64,000 bases of DNA from contig NZ_JAKZAH010000002.1 of assembly GCF_023156245.1 (NCBI RefSeq), forward strand, positions 1 through 64,000, in the 5' to 3' direction. Shown here one piece after another: positions 36,140 to 47,191 of the stretch. A program made the translations under genes and the position numbers. Origin of the DNA: Marinobacter bryozoorum (lineage in GTDB: Bacteria > Pseudomonadota > Gammaproteobacteria > Pseudomonadales > Oleiphilaceae). The notes under the pieces are model-generated. The model was not told where the DNA came from. It made no database searches and worked only from the letters and a program-made list of their open reading frames with translations. The first letter of the stretch is position 1; each line of letters opens with the position of its first letter.

Positions 36140-37501
36140 ATGAAATTACAATTCCTGGGCGGCACAGGCACGGTTACCGGTTCACGCTACCTGCTCAGCG
36201 ATGACAAGCATCGCTTGCTGGTGGATTGTGGCATGTATCAGGGCGTCAAGACGTTACGTCGCCGTAACTGGGCTCCCTTCCCGGTGGAGCCGGGCACCAT
36301 CAATGCGGTGGTGCTGACCCATGCCCATATCGACCATACCGGTTATCTGCCGGCGCTGGTAAAAAACGGCTTCAAGGGCAAGATTTACTGCACCAGGGCG
36401 ACCCATGACCTGTGCAAGGTGCTGCTGCCGGATGCGGGATACCTGCAGGAGGAGGACGCCAGGTACGCCTTCCGCAAGAAGTTCTCAAAGCATGAGCATC
36501 CGGAGCCCCTGTTCACGGAAAAAGACGCCTACGAGGCCCTGAAACACTTTGAGTCGGTGCACTACCATGAAGAAATCGAACCGGTGAAAGGATTCCATGT
36601 GTCCTTTACCCCGGCGGGCCATATTCTCGGCTCGTCCTGCGTGCACGTTCGCCACGCGGAGCATGGCCGGACCGTGGTGTTCAGCGGGGACGTAGGCCGG
36701 CAGAACGACGTCATCATGCGGCCGCCAGAGCCGATCCAGAAAGCCGATGTACTGGTGTGCGAGTCCACCTATGGTGACCGCCTGCACGGGGACACCGACC
36801 CGGAAGATGAACTGACAGAGATTATCAGCAAGACGGCGGGCCGAGGTGGTGTGGTACTGATGCCGGCATTCGCCGTGGGCCGCGCCCAGATGCTGTTGTA
36901 CCTGGTGCACAAGCTGATGGCCCAGGGCAAGATTCCGAAACTGCCGGTGTACCTGAACAGCCCCATGGCGATCCGCGCAACCGAGATTTTCTGCCGCCAC
37001 CACAAGGAGCACCGGCTGAACCAGGCCCAGTGCGAACTGATTGATGACAACACCCATTTTGTGCGCTCGGTGGAAGAGTCCATCGAGCTGACCACGAAGA
37101 AGTTCCCTGCCATCATTATTTCCGCCAGTGGCATGGCCAGCGGCGGCCGGGTGCTGCACCACCTGAAGATGCTGCTTCCCAATCCCCGTAACAGCATTGT
37201 CTTTGCCGGCTTCCAGGCTCCAGGCACCCGGGGTGATGCCATGGTTAACGGTGCCGAGTCGGTCAAGATCCACGGCGAGTACTGGCCGGTAAAAGCTGAG
37301 GTCCATAATCTGGACTCACTGTCGGCTCACGGTGATTACCAGGAAATACTGGAGTGGCTGGGCCAGGGGCAACTAAAGCCAGACCAGGTCTATATTACCC
37401 ACGGTGAAATGCTGGCCGCCGACGTCATGCGCAAGCGGGTGCATGAACGGTTCGGCTGGGATTGTGAGGTACCGGAGCTGTTCCAGGAAGTAGAGGTATG
37501 A
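36140..37501 (+). CDS. Metallo-beta-lactamase / beta-CASP RNA nuclease-like hydrolase
   Basis: A 453-residue protein of the beta-CASP branch of metallo-beta-lactamases, related to archaeal and eukaryotic CPSF-type nucleases and bacterial YsiJ-like proteins. Zinc-site motifs are LTHAHIDHTG, FTPAGHILGS, FSGDVG and the final SAHGDY; the beta-CASP insert carries CESTYGDR, PAFAVGRAQ and ASGMASGGRVLHHL. The start was set at MKLQFLGG because the family begins there and AGAGG lies upstream; the frame is open for 800 more bases upstream, which is antisense to cysQ. It probably acts on RNA; the biological substrate in proteobacteria is not settled. Confidence 0.92.
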   Translation: MKLQFLGGTGTVTGSRYLLSDDKHRLLVDCGMYQGVKTLRRRNWAPFPVEPGTINAVVLTHAHIDHTGYLPALVKNGFKGKIYCTRATHDLCKVLLPDAGYLQEEDARYAFRKKFSKHEHPEPLFTEKDAYEALKHFESVHYHEEIEPVKGFHVSFTPAGHILGSSCVHVRHAEHGRTVVFSGDVGRQNDVIMRPPEPIQKADVLVCESTYGDRLHGDTDPEDELTEIISKTAGRGGVVLMPAFAVGRAQMLLYLVHKLMAQGKIPKLPVYLNSPMAIRATEIFCRHHKEHRLNQAQCELIDDNTHFVRSVEESIELTTKKFPAIIISASGMASGGRVLHHLKMLLPNPRNSIVFAGFQAPGTRGDAMVNGAESVKIHGEYWPVKAEVHNLDSLSAHGDYQEILEWLGQGQLKPDQVYITHGEMLAADVMRKRVHERFGWDCEVPELFQEVEV

Positions 37502-37512
37502 ACAGCGTCAGG

Positions 37513-38343
37513 TCATAGCCGGCGGTGCTCCCATACCGGCATGCGTGTGCGCACCTGCTGCAGGTAGTCCGGGTCAAGCGCCGTGGTGATAACGCCGGCC
37601 CCTTCCGGGAGTTCCTTCCGAACCTTGCCCCAGGGGTCGACAATCATGGAATGCCCCCAGGTGCGGCGGTGTTCGCTGTTCTGCCCACCCTGGCCGGGCG
37701 CCACCACCCAGACCTGGTTCTCAATGGCACGGGCCTGGATTAACGGGTGCCAGTGGGCATTGCCGGTCTGCCAGGTAAAGGCGCTGGGCAGGGTGATCCA
37801 GTCTGCCTGCCGGTCCCGGAGCTGCCGGAACAGTTCCGGGAAGCGCAGGTCGTAGCAGATAGCCAGTCCCAGGCGACCGGCGGGGGTATCCACGGTGACC
37901 AGGGAGTCGCCGGGCTCAAAGGTATCGGACTCCCGGTACTGCCCCTGGCTGTCCGCCACCATGGCGTCGAACAGGTGGACCTTGTCGTAGCGGGCAACTT
38001 CCTTCCCCTGATCGTTCACAACGATACAACTTGCCCGCACCCGCTCCTCAAGGGGGGTTCCGTCAGGCCGTGCCGCTATGGGCAGGGAGCCACCAACGAT
38101 CCAGAGCCGGTGCCTGCGAGCCTGCTCAGCCAGGAAGCTGCGGATGGGGCCGTCCGGCGAAATCTCCCGGCTGCCATGGAGCACCATGTTATCGGTGTCC
38201 AGAGCCGCAAAGTTCTCCGGCAGTACCGCTACCCTCGCGCCCTGACTTGCCGCCCGATCCAGCAGCAGGGCTGCCTGGCGCAGGTTCTCGTCGATGTTAT
38301 GGGTACTGACCATCTGTATGGCGGCAACCATGGTTGCGGGCAT
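37513..38343 (-). CDS. Carbon-nitrogen hydrolase, Nit1/deaminated-glutathione amidase-like
   Basis: A 276-residue nitrilase-superfamily amidase. The catalytic Glu-Lys-Cys triad is visible in VLPENFAALD, YDKVHLFD and AICYDLRFPE. It resembles the Nit1/YbeM group, which repairs deaminated glutathione, more than true nitrilases. It is the last gene after mreBCD-maf-rng-yhdP on the minus strand, a common gammaproteobacterial order. It starts 44 bases after the yhdP stop. Confidence 0.92.
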   Translation of the reverse strand: MPATMVAAIQMVSTHNIDENLRQAALLLDRAASQGARVAVLPENFAALDTDNMVLHGSREISPDGPIRSFLAEQARRHRLWIVGGSLPIAARPDGTPLEERVRASCIVVNDQGKEVARYDKVHLFDAMVADSQGQYRESDTFEPGDSLVTVDTPAGRLGLAICYDLRFPELFRQLRDRQADWITLPSAFTWQTGNAHWHPLIQARAIENQVWVVAPGQGGQNSEHRRTWGHSMIVDPWGKVRKELPEGAGVITTALDPDYLQQVRTRMPVWEHRRL

Positions 38344-38387
38344 GTCGGCCTCCGGTTTGTCGTCGTCAGGTATCTGATCCGTTGATT

Positions 38388-41300
38388 CTATTCCTCACCA
38401 CCGGTGTCGAAGATGTTACGCAGGTCCACGTCCGGTTCACCCCAGGTTCCGCCTACACTATAAGTCGCACTGGTCAGTTTGCTCAATGGCTCGCCCAGCA
38501 GTTTGTCCAGTACGAACAGAGCGCCCCCCACCGGGGGAGATGCCCCCATAAGGATTGCTGCCAGGGGCAGGTTCTGCGTCAGCGGGAGAACGACCACGAG
38601 GCGCATGTCCAGGGTCCGGTCGGCCAGGTTGGTAGAGCCGGACATACGCAGGGCACCCGACGGCCCTGCCAACTGGAGGTCCGGATCCCAGGTCAGGACA
38701 CCCTGGCGGAGGTTACCCTTGCCGGAAATTGCATCAAAGGCCACCCCGGCTTCATAGAGGTCAGAGAAATCAAAGGTCAGGCGGCGCTGAAGGGTATCCG
38801 TGTTCAACAGGTTGAAGAGACGGAACAGCTGGGCGGTTTCGTTGTTTTTCAGGATGACGCCGTCTTCAAGCCGCAGGCTGAACGTGCCATCAAGGCGCCC
38901 GGCGGCGAACTGGTCAGGCCGGCCTGGCCATGCCACCCCGAGATCGATCACCGAGGATTCATTGGTCAACGGCGCCTCTTCCCCCAGCAAGGCGGCCAGG
39001 TCCTGTAGCCCGCCCCCTTCCAGCACACCTTGCAGGACAGTCCGCTCACTGCCGGATGTCACGCCCCACCGGAGCCGGCCATCGAACGCCAGTGAGCCGA
39101 TATTGCCCTGCAGGTCCTTGAGGGTAACCTGCTCCCGCGATGGCGATAGCAGGAAGGACCAGCTGCCGGCCGGGTCCGGGCCCAGCCAGAGGGAGCCAAT
39201 CCTTACCTCCACCTCTGGCCAGTGCCCTGACGCCATCCTGCGGAAGCTTTCCAGCTGTTCCGTAGGCGTCAGCAACGACGGAGCCTCGGCGGAGGCTTCG
39301 GTATTATCCTGCGCGGAGCGGGCCAGCCGCAGTTCATCCAGCTGGACACTCACTGTGCCTTCCCCGGAGGGAACCTGAATCTGGCCCCTGGCCCGGGCTG
39401 AGTCACTGGAAATCAGCCACCCACCTGGCTGCGGGATAACGGAAGCGGTGACATCCGGCAGGCGGTGTTCTCCGATAACAAGCTCCCCGGTTTTCAGGTC
39501 AACCCGTCTCAGCCAGGGTACTGACGGCGCACCACCTTCAGGGGCCACACCCTCGGTAGCAGGGCCGGAGATCAGTTGCTGAATCTCCGCCACCCAGGGT
39601 TGCCACTGGGCCGGGGAAAAGCTGGCCACATCAGCACGTATGAACAGGCCCGGCTCGCCCGTGAGCGTGGGGACATCGCCCTTCCCGACCAGGATTTCGC
39701 CGCCGTGGAAGCCCTGCCCCTGCCAGTCCAGTGCCACCGCCAGCCGCTCGCCCCAGCGCGCTTCGACCTGCATTCCCTCTCGTCCCGGCCAGGACACGAT
39801 GGCGTGGATGTTCTCTTCCTGGCCAGCCTCCCGACCCAACGGGTCGGGCCATTCAGACCAGAGGCTGGCAGCATTTGCCTCTATCTCCAGCCGCGACGGT
39901 GACTGAGGGGCAAATTCCATGGTGGCGGTATAAGGTAGGCGCCCCTCAAGACCGGGGATTCCCTCACTCCCGGGAAGTAGCCTGGCGCCCAGGGTTTGCG
40001 TGTCGGCCTGGCCACGCTGAGTGATCGTCAGGCCTGCCTGCTCACCCCCACCGGACAGGGTGACTGACACCGGGTGGCCAAGGAAACGGGCGGCCAGCTC
40101 ATCGGTGGAAAAACCCTGTCGGCTATTCCAGGAAAGCTGGCCATTGATGGCCTGCCAGTCCAGGTCGGCGGCGGGGAATCGGAGGCTTCCATTGTTGGTG
40201 GCGACACGGGCATCCACGCCCACTGTACTGCCGGACGCAAGCGGGATCTGCAGCGCCAGGTCCGTCTGGTAATCACCGGATACGGAAAGTTCCTGGGCGA
40301 TATTGCCTGCCATGTCGCCCAGGGGGGTTTCCGCCAGCCAGTAGCGGAGCTGATCTCCGCTCACCGTCGTGCGGGCGGCCACGTCGATCACGGGGTTTGC
40401 CGCGCCACCATCCACGGTGACTTCGGCCTGTGATACCGAGAGGCCTCCCGTTGTCGCCTGGTCCAGTTTCACCAGGGTACGGTCATTGTGAATACGGACC
40501 ATGCCAGAGGCGTCGGTCACTTCCGGCCAGGCAGGATCGTAGGTAATGTGGCCGTCACGAAACCGGTACTCCATGGCGGTACTGAAGCTGCCATCGGGTG
40601 CGTCATCGCCGATCTGGCCGTGGCCATGGAACTCGCCCTGGGTAACCTCCCCCGCCTGGACCGCGGTGGTCAGCCAGTCGTAGAGTCCGGCGTCGACGAC
40701 GCCCACCGGTACAAAGTCCGCCAGCATGTCGGCCCTGCCATTCTCGACCGAGACCCTCAACCCCAGGTTGTCTTCACCGTATCGGTCCAGGCGCAGGTCA
40801 AAGGCACCTTCAAGGTGGGTCTGGTCCTGGTAGGTCACCTGGAGCCCCCGGGCGAAGACCCGGGTAATGCCTCCGTCCAGCCGCCAGCCTACGTGCCCGG
40901 CTGCCTCTGTGAAATCCCAGGGGCCAGCAAACAGCTGCGGAAAGTGGAGCGCCATGCCTTCACCATCCACCCGCGCCTGGCCTCCATGGCGATTCAGCCA
41001 CAACTGACCCTGCACATTACTGCCCCCCGGGGCGCCCAGATGGGGCTGTACCGACACACCGTCAAGCCGGGCGGACAGGTGGAACTCTTGCGGCAGCCTG
41101 CGGGGTATCTCAAGCTGGAAGGCCGCCAGGTCACCTTCGGGCGCCAGTGCGGCCAGGTGGAACTCCCCCTGGGCGGTCAACAGCTCCGAGGCGACAAGCA
41201 GCCTGGCCAGTGGCCCCAGGGGTACCGCCGGTGCGCTTACCCGGAACCGCAGGCGGTCATAATCGACCCGACCTGCAAGGCCCGAAACCTGGTCGCCCTG

Positions 41301-42356
41301 CCACTGCCAACCCAGTTCCCTGACATGGAAACTGGCACCGGCGTCGGTGCGCCGCCAGCCGACCCGGGCGGAGAGATTCCGTAACGGAGCGAACCTGTCG
41401 AGCTCGCTCTCCAGCTGTATCCGGTTTACCTCCACATCGCCATTGAGGCGTTCCAGCTGCCCGTCAGCGAAGGTAAGCCACGCCCGGGCGCCAGCATCCA
41501 GCTCCCGGATTTCAAAGCCCTGCCATTGCAGGCCCCGGGTAAGCCCCTCAAAAAAGCCGCCCGGTGTCAGTTCGGCCCACACCTGGCCGGTAAAATGACC
41601 TTCAATCAGACCCTGTCCGCTGACAGAGAAGGTGGCCAGCTGTTCCAGCGTACCCTGGCGCATGGCCCTGCCTGAGGCCAACATGTTCTGGCCATCATAG
41701 GCCAGGTCCAGTTGCGGAATATCCACGAAGACGGTGTCAGACCCGGGGGTCCGCAGGCCAACCGTCAGGTGGGTCAGGCGAACGTGGGGGTCAGAGATCC
41801 GGGCGGTGAGTTCGTTCAGCCAGCGCCGGGGTTCAAGCCAGGGCTCTGCCGCGGGGTCAGCACCGCTGATGCCCGGGCCAGCCTCCGGCATGATAAGGCC
41901 GTCGATAGACAATCGGCCGTCCTGGCCCTGCTCCAGCACCAGGTCCAGGCCGTCGGCTTCCATGCGATGGAAGACCAGGCCCAGGCGAAACAGGGACCTG
42001 GAACCATCGAGCTGAAGCAGCAGTTGCTGCAGAGAGAGGGCGCTCTGGCGTTCCTTGTCCCTGTGGGCAATACGGACCCCCTCAGCCTGGAGCACCGGGT
42101 CAGTGCCCTGCCAGCGGGCCGAGAGCGCATCGATGGACACCTCCTGGCCCAACCGGTCGCTCAGGAGGGTTTCCAGCGCGGGGCGATAGTCGTCGATGTG
42201 CTCGGCTGCGTACCTGGCCCCGCTGGTCAGCACCGCGACCACCAGCAGCAGGCCGATAGACAGCCACATCAGGACCAGCAGGGAAAAGCGTAGCAGGGTA
42301 CGGTCGCCGGTGGGCTCCGGTACGGGGTCAGACGGTGTCGGGGTTGGCGGGACCAT
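38388..42356 (-). CDS. yhdP: YhdP-family envelope phospholipid transport protein
   Basis: A 1322-residue AsmA-like protein (E. coli YhdP is about 1266). There is one N-terminal membrane anchor (about residues 23-46, LLRFSLLVLMWLSIGLLLVVAVLTSG), then a very long periplasmic beta-rich region with DUF3971 and AsmA-type C-terminal parts (FNLLNTDTLQRRLTFDFSDLYEAGVAFDAISG, typical of the family's end). Members form hydrophobic grooves bridging inner and outer membranes and move phospholipid to the outer membrane. It begins five bases after the rng stop, so it belongs to the mre operon. Confidence 0.94.
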   Translation of the reverse strand: MVPPTPTPSDPVPEPTGDRTLLRFSLLVLMWLSIGLLLVVAVLTSGARYAAEHIDDYRPALETLLSDRLGQEVSIDALSARWQGTDPVLQAEGVRIAHRDKERQSALSLQQLLLQLDGSRSLFRLGLVFHRMEADGLDLVLEQGQDGRLSIDGLIMPEAGPGISGADPAAEPWLEPRRWLNELTARISDPHVRLTHLTVGLRTPGSDTVFVDIPQLDLAYDGQNMLASGRAMRQGTLEQLATFSVSGQGLIEGHFTGQVWAELTPGGFFEGLTRGLQWQGFEIRELDAGARAWLTFADGQLERLNGDVEVNRIQLESELDRFAPLRNLSARVGWRRTDAGASFHVRELGWQWQGDQVSGLAGRVDYDRLRFRVSAPAVPLGPLARLLVASELLTAQGEFHLAALAPEGDLAAFQLEIPRRLPQEFHLSARLDGVSVQPHLGAPGGSNVQGQLWLNRHGGQARVDGEGMALHFPQLFAGPWDFTEAAGHVGWRLDGGITRVFARGLQVTYQDQTHLEGAFDLRLDRYGEDNLGLRVSVENGRADMLADFVPVGVVDAGLYDWLTTAVQAGEVTQGEFHGHGQIGDDAPDGSFSTAMEYRFRDGHITYDPAWPEVTDASGMVRIHNDRTLVKLDQATTGGLSVSQAEVTVDGGAANPVIDVAARTTVSGDQLRYWLAETPLGDMAGNIAQELSVSGDYQTDLALQIPLASGSTVGVDARVATNNGSLRFPAADLDWQAINGQLSWNSRQGFSTDELAARFLGHPVSVTLSGGGEQAGLTITQRGQADTQTLGARLLPGSEGIPGLEGRLPYTATMEFAPQSPSRLEIEANAASLWSEWPDPLGREAGQEENIHAIVSWPGREGMQVEARWGERLAVALDWQGQGFHGGEILVGKGDVPTLTGEPGLFIRADVASFSPAQWQPWVAEIQQLISGPATEGVAPEGGAPSVPWLRRVDLKTGELVIGEHRLPDVTASVIPQPGGWLISSDSARARGQIQVPSGEGTVSVQLDELRLARSAQDNTEASAEAPSLLTPTEQLESFRRMASGHWPEVEVRIGSLWLGPDPAGSWSFLLSPSREQVTLKDLQGNIGSLAFDGRLRWGVTSGSERTVLQGVLEGGGLQDLAALLGEEAPLTNESSVIDLGVAWPGRPDQFAAGRLDGTFSLRLEDGVILKNNETAQLFRLFNLLNTDTLQRRLTFDFSDLYEAGVAFDAISGKGNLRQGVLTWDPDLQLAGPSGALRMSGSTNLADRTLDMRLVVVLPLTQNLPLAAILMGASPPVGGALFVLDKLLGEPLSKLTSATYSVGGTWGEPDVDLRNIFDTGGEE

Positions 42357-42361
42357 GGTGC

Positions 42362-43849
42362 TCAGAGTAACACCACATCGTACTGCTCCTGGCTGTAGAA
42401 GGACTCAACCTGGAAGCGGATCGACTTTTCAATAAAGGTTTCCAGGTCGGCCACGTTATCGGCCTCTTCATCCAGCAGTCGGTCCACCACTTTCTGGGAA
42501 GCCATCACCAGGTAGCTTTCGGCATCATAGGCACGATTGATCCGCAGGATCTCCCGGAAAATTTCATAACATACGGTCTCGGCGGTCTTGAGGAAGCCGC
42601 GACCATCGCAGATGGGACAGGGCTCACACAGTATCTGACCGAGACTCTCGGTGGTGCGCTTGCGGGTCATTTCCACCAGGCCCAGCTCCGAGACCCCGGT
42701 GATCTTGGTCTTGGCGTGGTCCCGCTCGAGCATCTTTTCCAGCATCCGGTGCACCTGGCGCTGGTGCTCCGGGTCGTCCATGTCGATGAAATCAATGATG
42801 ATGATGCCGCCAAGATTTCTCAGGCGCAGTTGCCGGCTGATGGCCCGGGCTGCCTCCAGGTTGGTCTTGAATATGGTCTCTTCCAGGTTCCGGTGACCAA
42901 CAAACGCCCCGGTGTTGATATCAATGGTGGTCATGGCCTCGGTCTGGTCTATGATCACATAGCCACCGGATTTCAGCTGTACCTTGCGGCTCAGGGCTTT
43001 CTGGATTTCGTCCTCGACGCTGTACAGGTCGAATATCGGCCGCTCTCCGGGGTAGTACTCCACCTTGGTTTCGAACTCGGAAACGAACTCCCGCACAAAG
43101 TCCATGACCCGCTGGTAGCTCTCCCGGGAATCTATCCGTACCTTTTCGGTCTGGGGGCGGATCAGGTCACGGATGGTACGGATAAAGAGCGGGAGGTCCT
43201 GGTAGATACTGGACGGCAGGCTGGCATGCTCGATACGGTCAACAATGGACTGGTTCAGGCGCTGCAGGTAGACCATGTCGGCCAGCAGGTCTTCCTCGGA
43301 AACACCCTCCGCCGCGGTACGGATAATAAAGCCGCCGGCGCAATCCCCCTGCTCACTGATGGCACCATCAAGGATACCCCGGAGGCGAGCGCGCTCCTCG
43401 TCGTCCTCGATGCGCTGGGAAATGCCGATATGATGCACGCCGGGCATGAACACCAGGTAGCGTGACGGTATCGAAAGCTGGGTGGTAAGCCGTGCCCCCT
43501 TGGTGCCGATGGGGTCCTTGGTAACCTGCACCACCAGCGACTGCCCCTCTCGCAGCAGTGTGCGGATATCGGGCACTGTGCGCGGTCCGTCACTGGGCTC
43601 ACTCACTTCGCCGTCCGACATGGAGGGCATGACATCCGAGGCGTGGATAAAGGCGGCCCGCTCCAGGCCGATGTCCACAAAGGCTGCTTCCATGCCCGGC
43701 AGCACCCTGACCACCTTGCCCTTGAAGATGTTGCCGACGATGCCCCGGCGGGTGGTCCGTTCGACATAAGCTTCCTGAAGCATCCCGTTTTCAACCAGCG
43801 CTACCCGGGTTTCCACCGGTGTCACGTTGATCAGGATTTCCTCGCTCAT
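42362..43849 (-). CDS. rng: Ribonuclease G
   Basis: Endoribonuclease of the RNase E/G family, 495 residues. It matures 16S rRNA 5' ends and takes part in mRNA decay. It has an S1 domain early (GIVGNIFKGKVVRVLPGMEAAFVDIGLERAAFIHASDV), the catalytic DNase-I-like part with metal-binding aspartates in TTIDINTGAFVG and IIDFIDMDD, and the zinc-link CEPCPICDG. It lacks the long C-terminal scaffold of RNase E. Its start is one base after the maf stop. Confidence 0.96.
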   Translation of the reverse strand: MSEEILINVTPVETRVALVENGMLQEAYVERTTRRGIVGNIFKGKVVRVLPGMEAAFVDIGLERAAFIHASDVMPSMSDGEVSEPSDGPRTVPDIRTLLREGQSLVVQVTKDPIGTKGARLTTQLSIPSRYLVFMPGVHHIGISQRIEDDEERARLRGILDGAISEQGDCAGGFIIRTAAEGVSEEDLLADMVYLQRLNQSIVDRIEHASLPSSIYQDLPLFIRTIRDLIRPQTEKVRIDSRESYQRVMDFVREFVSEFETKVEYYPGERPIFDLYSVEDEIQKALSRKVQLKSGGYVIIDQTEAMTTIDINTGAFVGHRNLEETIFKTNLEAARAISRQLRLRNLGGIIIIDFIDMDDPEHQRQVHRMLEKMLERDHAKTKITGVSELGLVEMTRKRTTESLGQILCEPCPICDGRGFLKTAETVCYEIFREILRINRAYDAESYLVMASQKVVDRLLDEEADNVADLETFIEKSIRFQVESFYSQEQYDVVLL

Positions 43850-43850
43850 G

Positions 43851-44459
43851 TCATTCTCCGTTGTTATTGGATATCCAGCATTCCCAGACCGGAAGACCTG
43901 CCTGCTCCAGCAAGCCCGCGACCACGTCCAGCGGCAGGCCCACTACCGCACTGTAACTGCCGGTGATGGCGGACACAAAGGCTCCACCGCGGCCCTGGAT
44001 GCCATAACCGCCAGCCTTGTCCATGGGTTCACCGCTTGCGCAGTAGGCATCGATTTCACGCTCACCAAGAGTGCGAAAGGTCACTTCTGTGATACTGACC
44101 AGGATTTCCGTTCCCGCCTGGCCCGTCAGCGCGACCCCGGTCATCACCTGGTGGGTACGCCCGGAGAGCGCACCCAGCATGGTTTTCGCGTGTTCCCGGT
44201 CGGTCGGTTTGCCCAGCACACGTCCGTCCAGGACGACGGTGGTGTCCGAGCCAAGAACCAGCGCATCCGGGTCGCCTGCCCTTGTAAACCCGGCAACGGC
44301 TTTCTCCCCGGCCAGCCGATGCACATAGGCTGACGCCTCCTCGCCCGGCAGGGGCGTCTCGTCAATATCGACGGGCCGTGTTGTGAAGCATAGCCCAAGC
44401 TGCCTCAGCAGGTCTGCCCTTCTGGGCGATGCAGAGGCAAGTACAATGTTCTTTGCCAT
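43851..44459 (-). CDS. maf: Maf-family nucleoside triphosphate pyrophosphatase
   Basis: A 202-residue Maf/YhdE protein that hydrolyses non-canonical or excess nucleotides (dTTP/UTP type) to monophosphates. Motifs are LASASPRRADLL at the N-terminus, DPDALVLGSDTTVVLDG, GKP with the following helix, and KAGGYGIQGRGGAFV. Its position between mreD and rng is the common gammaproteobacterial arrangement. Confidence 0.94.
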   Translation of the reverse strand: MAKNIVLASASPRRADLLRQLGLCFTTRPVDIDETPLPGEEASAYVHRLAGEKAVAGFTRAGDPDALVLGSDTTVVLDGRVLGKPTDREHAKTMLGALSGRTHQVMTGVALTGQAGTEILVSITEVTFRTLGEREIDAYCASGEPMDKAGGYGIQGRGGAFVSAITGSYSAVVGLPLDVVAGLLEQAGLPVWECWISNNNGE

Positions 44460-44478
44460 GTTGGTCGGTCCGGCTGTA

Positions 44479-44955
44479 TCAGCCCAGTTTCAGGTTCAGT
44501 TTGTCGAGTACCGGGCACAGCAGCAGCCACAACACCGCGCTGGTGGCTGCCGGCCACAGGTATTCGAAACCGGGTGTTTGCCCCCCCAGCAGGTGCTTGA
44601 TGAAATGCACCACCATCTGGTTGATGCCCACCAGCAGGAAGACAAGGATGCTCTGCTGTATCAGGGGAAACATTCGCAAACGCTGATGAACCGTAAGCAC
44701 CAGGAACGCGACCACTGCCATGGCCAGGCCGTTCACACCCAGGGGCGTCGCTTCCAGTACATCCAGCAGTATGCCGAGTACGAAGGCAGTCAGGATGCCA
44801 AACTGGGATGGTGCACGGTAGGTCCAGTAAAAGACCATGAGGGTGACCCACTCAGGGCGAAACTCGAACCAGCCCTGGGGAAACAGGGATATGCTGAGCA
44901 CCAGCGAAATGATGACGCTGACGATCATTACCGGGTAGCTGATCACTGATAACAT
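44479..44955 (-). CDS. mreD: Rod-shape determining membrane protein MreD
   Basis: A 158-residue inner-membrane protein with about five hydrophobic segments, part of the elongasome with MreB, MreC, RodA and PBP2. Identification rests on size, hydropathy, family-like pieces (EWVTLMVFYWTYRAPSQFGILTAFVLGILLDVLEATPLGVNGLA) and location. The start overlaps the mreC stop in TGATG. Confidence 0.93.
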   Translation of the reverse strand: MLSVISYPVMIVSVIISLVLSISLFPQGWFEFRPEWVTLMVFYWTYRAPSQFGILTAFVLGILLDVLEATPLGVNGLAMAVVAFLVLTVHQRLRMFPLIQQSILVFLLVGINQMVVHFIKHLLGGQTPGFEYLWPAATSAVLWLLLCPVLDKLNLKLG

Positions 44956-45899
44956 CAGCCCTCCCCTCCGTTGTCGCCCGGCCCGGCGGCAGCCTCACCA
45001 TTACTGCTGCCGGGGGGTTGCTGGTCATACAGTTCTTCGGGCACGACGGTCCCCGCCTCTGAAAACACGACAAGCACCAGCTTGCTGCGACTGAGCCTCG
45101 CCATGGGTGTCGCGTGGATCGTTACAAACGGAGCACCGGGTTCCTTGGCGATAGAGGAGACTTCTGCCACGGGATAGCCCTTGGGGAAGCGACCGCCAAG
45201 CCCGGAGCTGACCAGCACGTCGCCTTCACGGATGTCTGCGGTATCCGGTACATGGACAAGCTCGAGCTGACTGATGTCTCCGTTGCCCAGCAATATCGCC
45301 CGCAGACCATTGCGAAGCACTTCCACGGGCACGGCATGGCTGCTGTCGGATATCAACAACACCCGTGATGTGAACGCCGCCGTGTAAAGCACCTGGCCCA
45401 TAAGCCCATTGGCATCCAGAATCGCCTGGCCTGCTTCGACGCCATCCCTCGCGCCCTTGTTGATAACGACTTCATGGGAGAACGGGTCTGGCGACACCCC
45501 GACCACCTCGGCCACGACCACCCGGTCATCCAGCGTGGCGGAGGCGTTCATCAGGTCCCGGAGGCGGTTGTTCTCGGCCGCCAGGGCACCGTATTTGAGG
45601 GCCCGGCGTTCGAGGATCATCAGCCGCGCCTTGAGCGCTTCGTTTTCGCTGAGCAGGTCCTCGCGGGGTGTAATAACGCCGGCGAACCAGTTCGAAAAGC
45701 GGTCAGGGGCGTTCCCCAGCCAGAGTACGGGGGCAAGCACGCTGGCAATGGCACTGCGAGCAGGCTCAAGGCGATCAAAGCGGGCATCCGCCACAATGAG
45801 CACCGCAGACAGAACCAGCACGAACAACAACCGAAACCCGGGAACACCGCCCTGGACAAAGATCGTCTTAATGGTGCTGCCCCCCCGCCCTGATAACAC
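44955..45899 (-). CDS. mreC: Rod-shape determining protein MreC
   Basis: A 314-residue bitopic periplasmic protein: an N-terminal membrane helix (LLFVLVLSAVLIVADA), a coiled coil (LLSENEALKARLMILERRALKYGALAAENNRLRDLM) for dimerisation, then two beta-barrel domains with SPDPFSHEVVINKGARDGV. It activates cell-wall synthesis complexes. The only usable start is GTG at 45899, which lies at the base of a 13-bp hairpin; an atypical ATT start further in, preceded by a G-rich stretch, cannot be excluded. The C-terminal tail is Gly/Ala/Glu-rich and looks disordered. Confidence 0.95.
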   Translation of the reverse strand: MLSGRGGSTIKTIFVQGGVPGFRLLFVLVLSAVLIVADARFDRLEPARSAIASVLAPVLWLGNAPDRFSNWFAGVITPREDLLSENEALKARLMILERRALKYGALAAENNRLRDLMNASATLDDRVVVAEVVGVSPDPFSHEVVINKGARDGVEAGQAILDANGLMGQVLYTAAFTSRVLLISDSSHAVPVEVLRNGLRAILLGNGDISQLELVHVPDTADIREGDVLVSSGLGGRFPKGYPVAEVSSIAKEPGAPFVTIHATPMARLSRSKLVLVVFSEAGTVVPEELYDQQPPGSSNGEAAAGPGDNGGEG

Positions 45900-45934
45900 A
45901 ACCGCCGCTGGAGGAGATCCTCAGCGGCGGTTGT
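45898..45934 (-). promoter_or_regulatory. Strong hairpin between mreB and mreC
   Basis: A perfect 13-bp inverted repeat ACAACCGCCGCTG/CAGCGGCGGTTGT (45898-45910 with 45922-45934), 11-base loop. It occupies the 72-base mreB-mreC gap and its lower arm includes part of the mreC start codon. No T-run follows, so it is more likely an attenuator, mRNA-processing or translation-control element than a full terminator. Confidence 0.8.
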
Positions 45935-45971
45935 CGGCGTACGCTGGACAGGCCGGAACCCGGTACCATGG

Positions 45972-47153
<1,182 letters not shown>

Positions 47154-47191
47154 TTAACATAGCGATTTTCCATAAACCCCGGAGGCAATGC

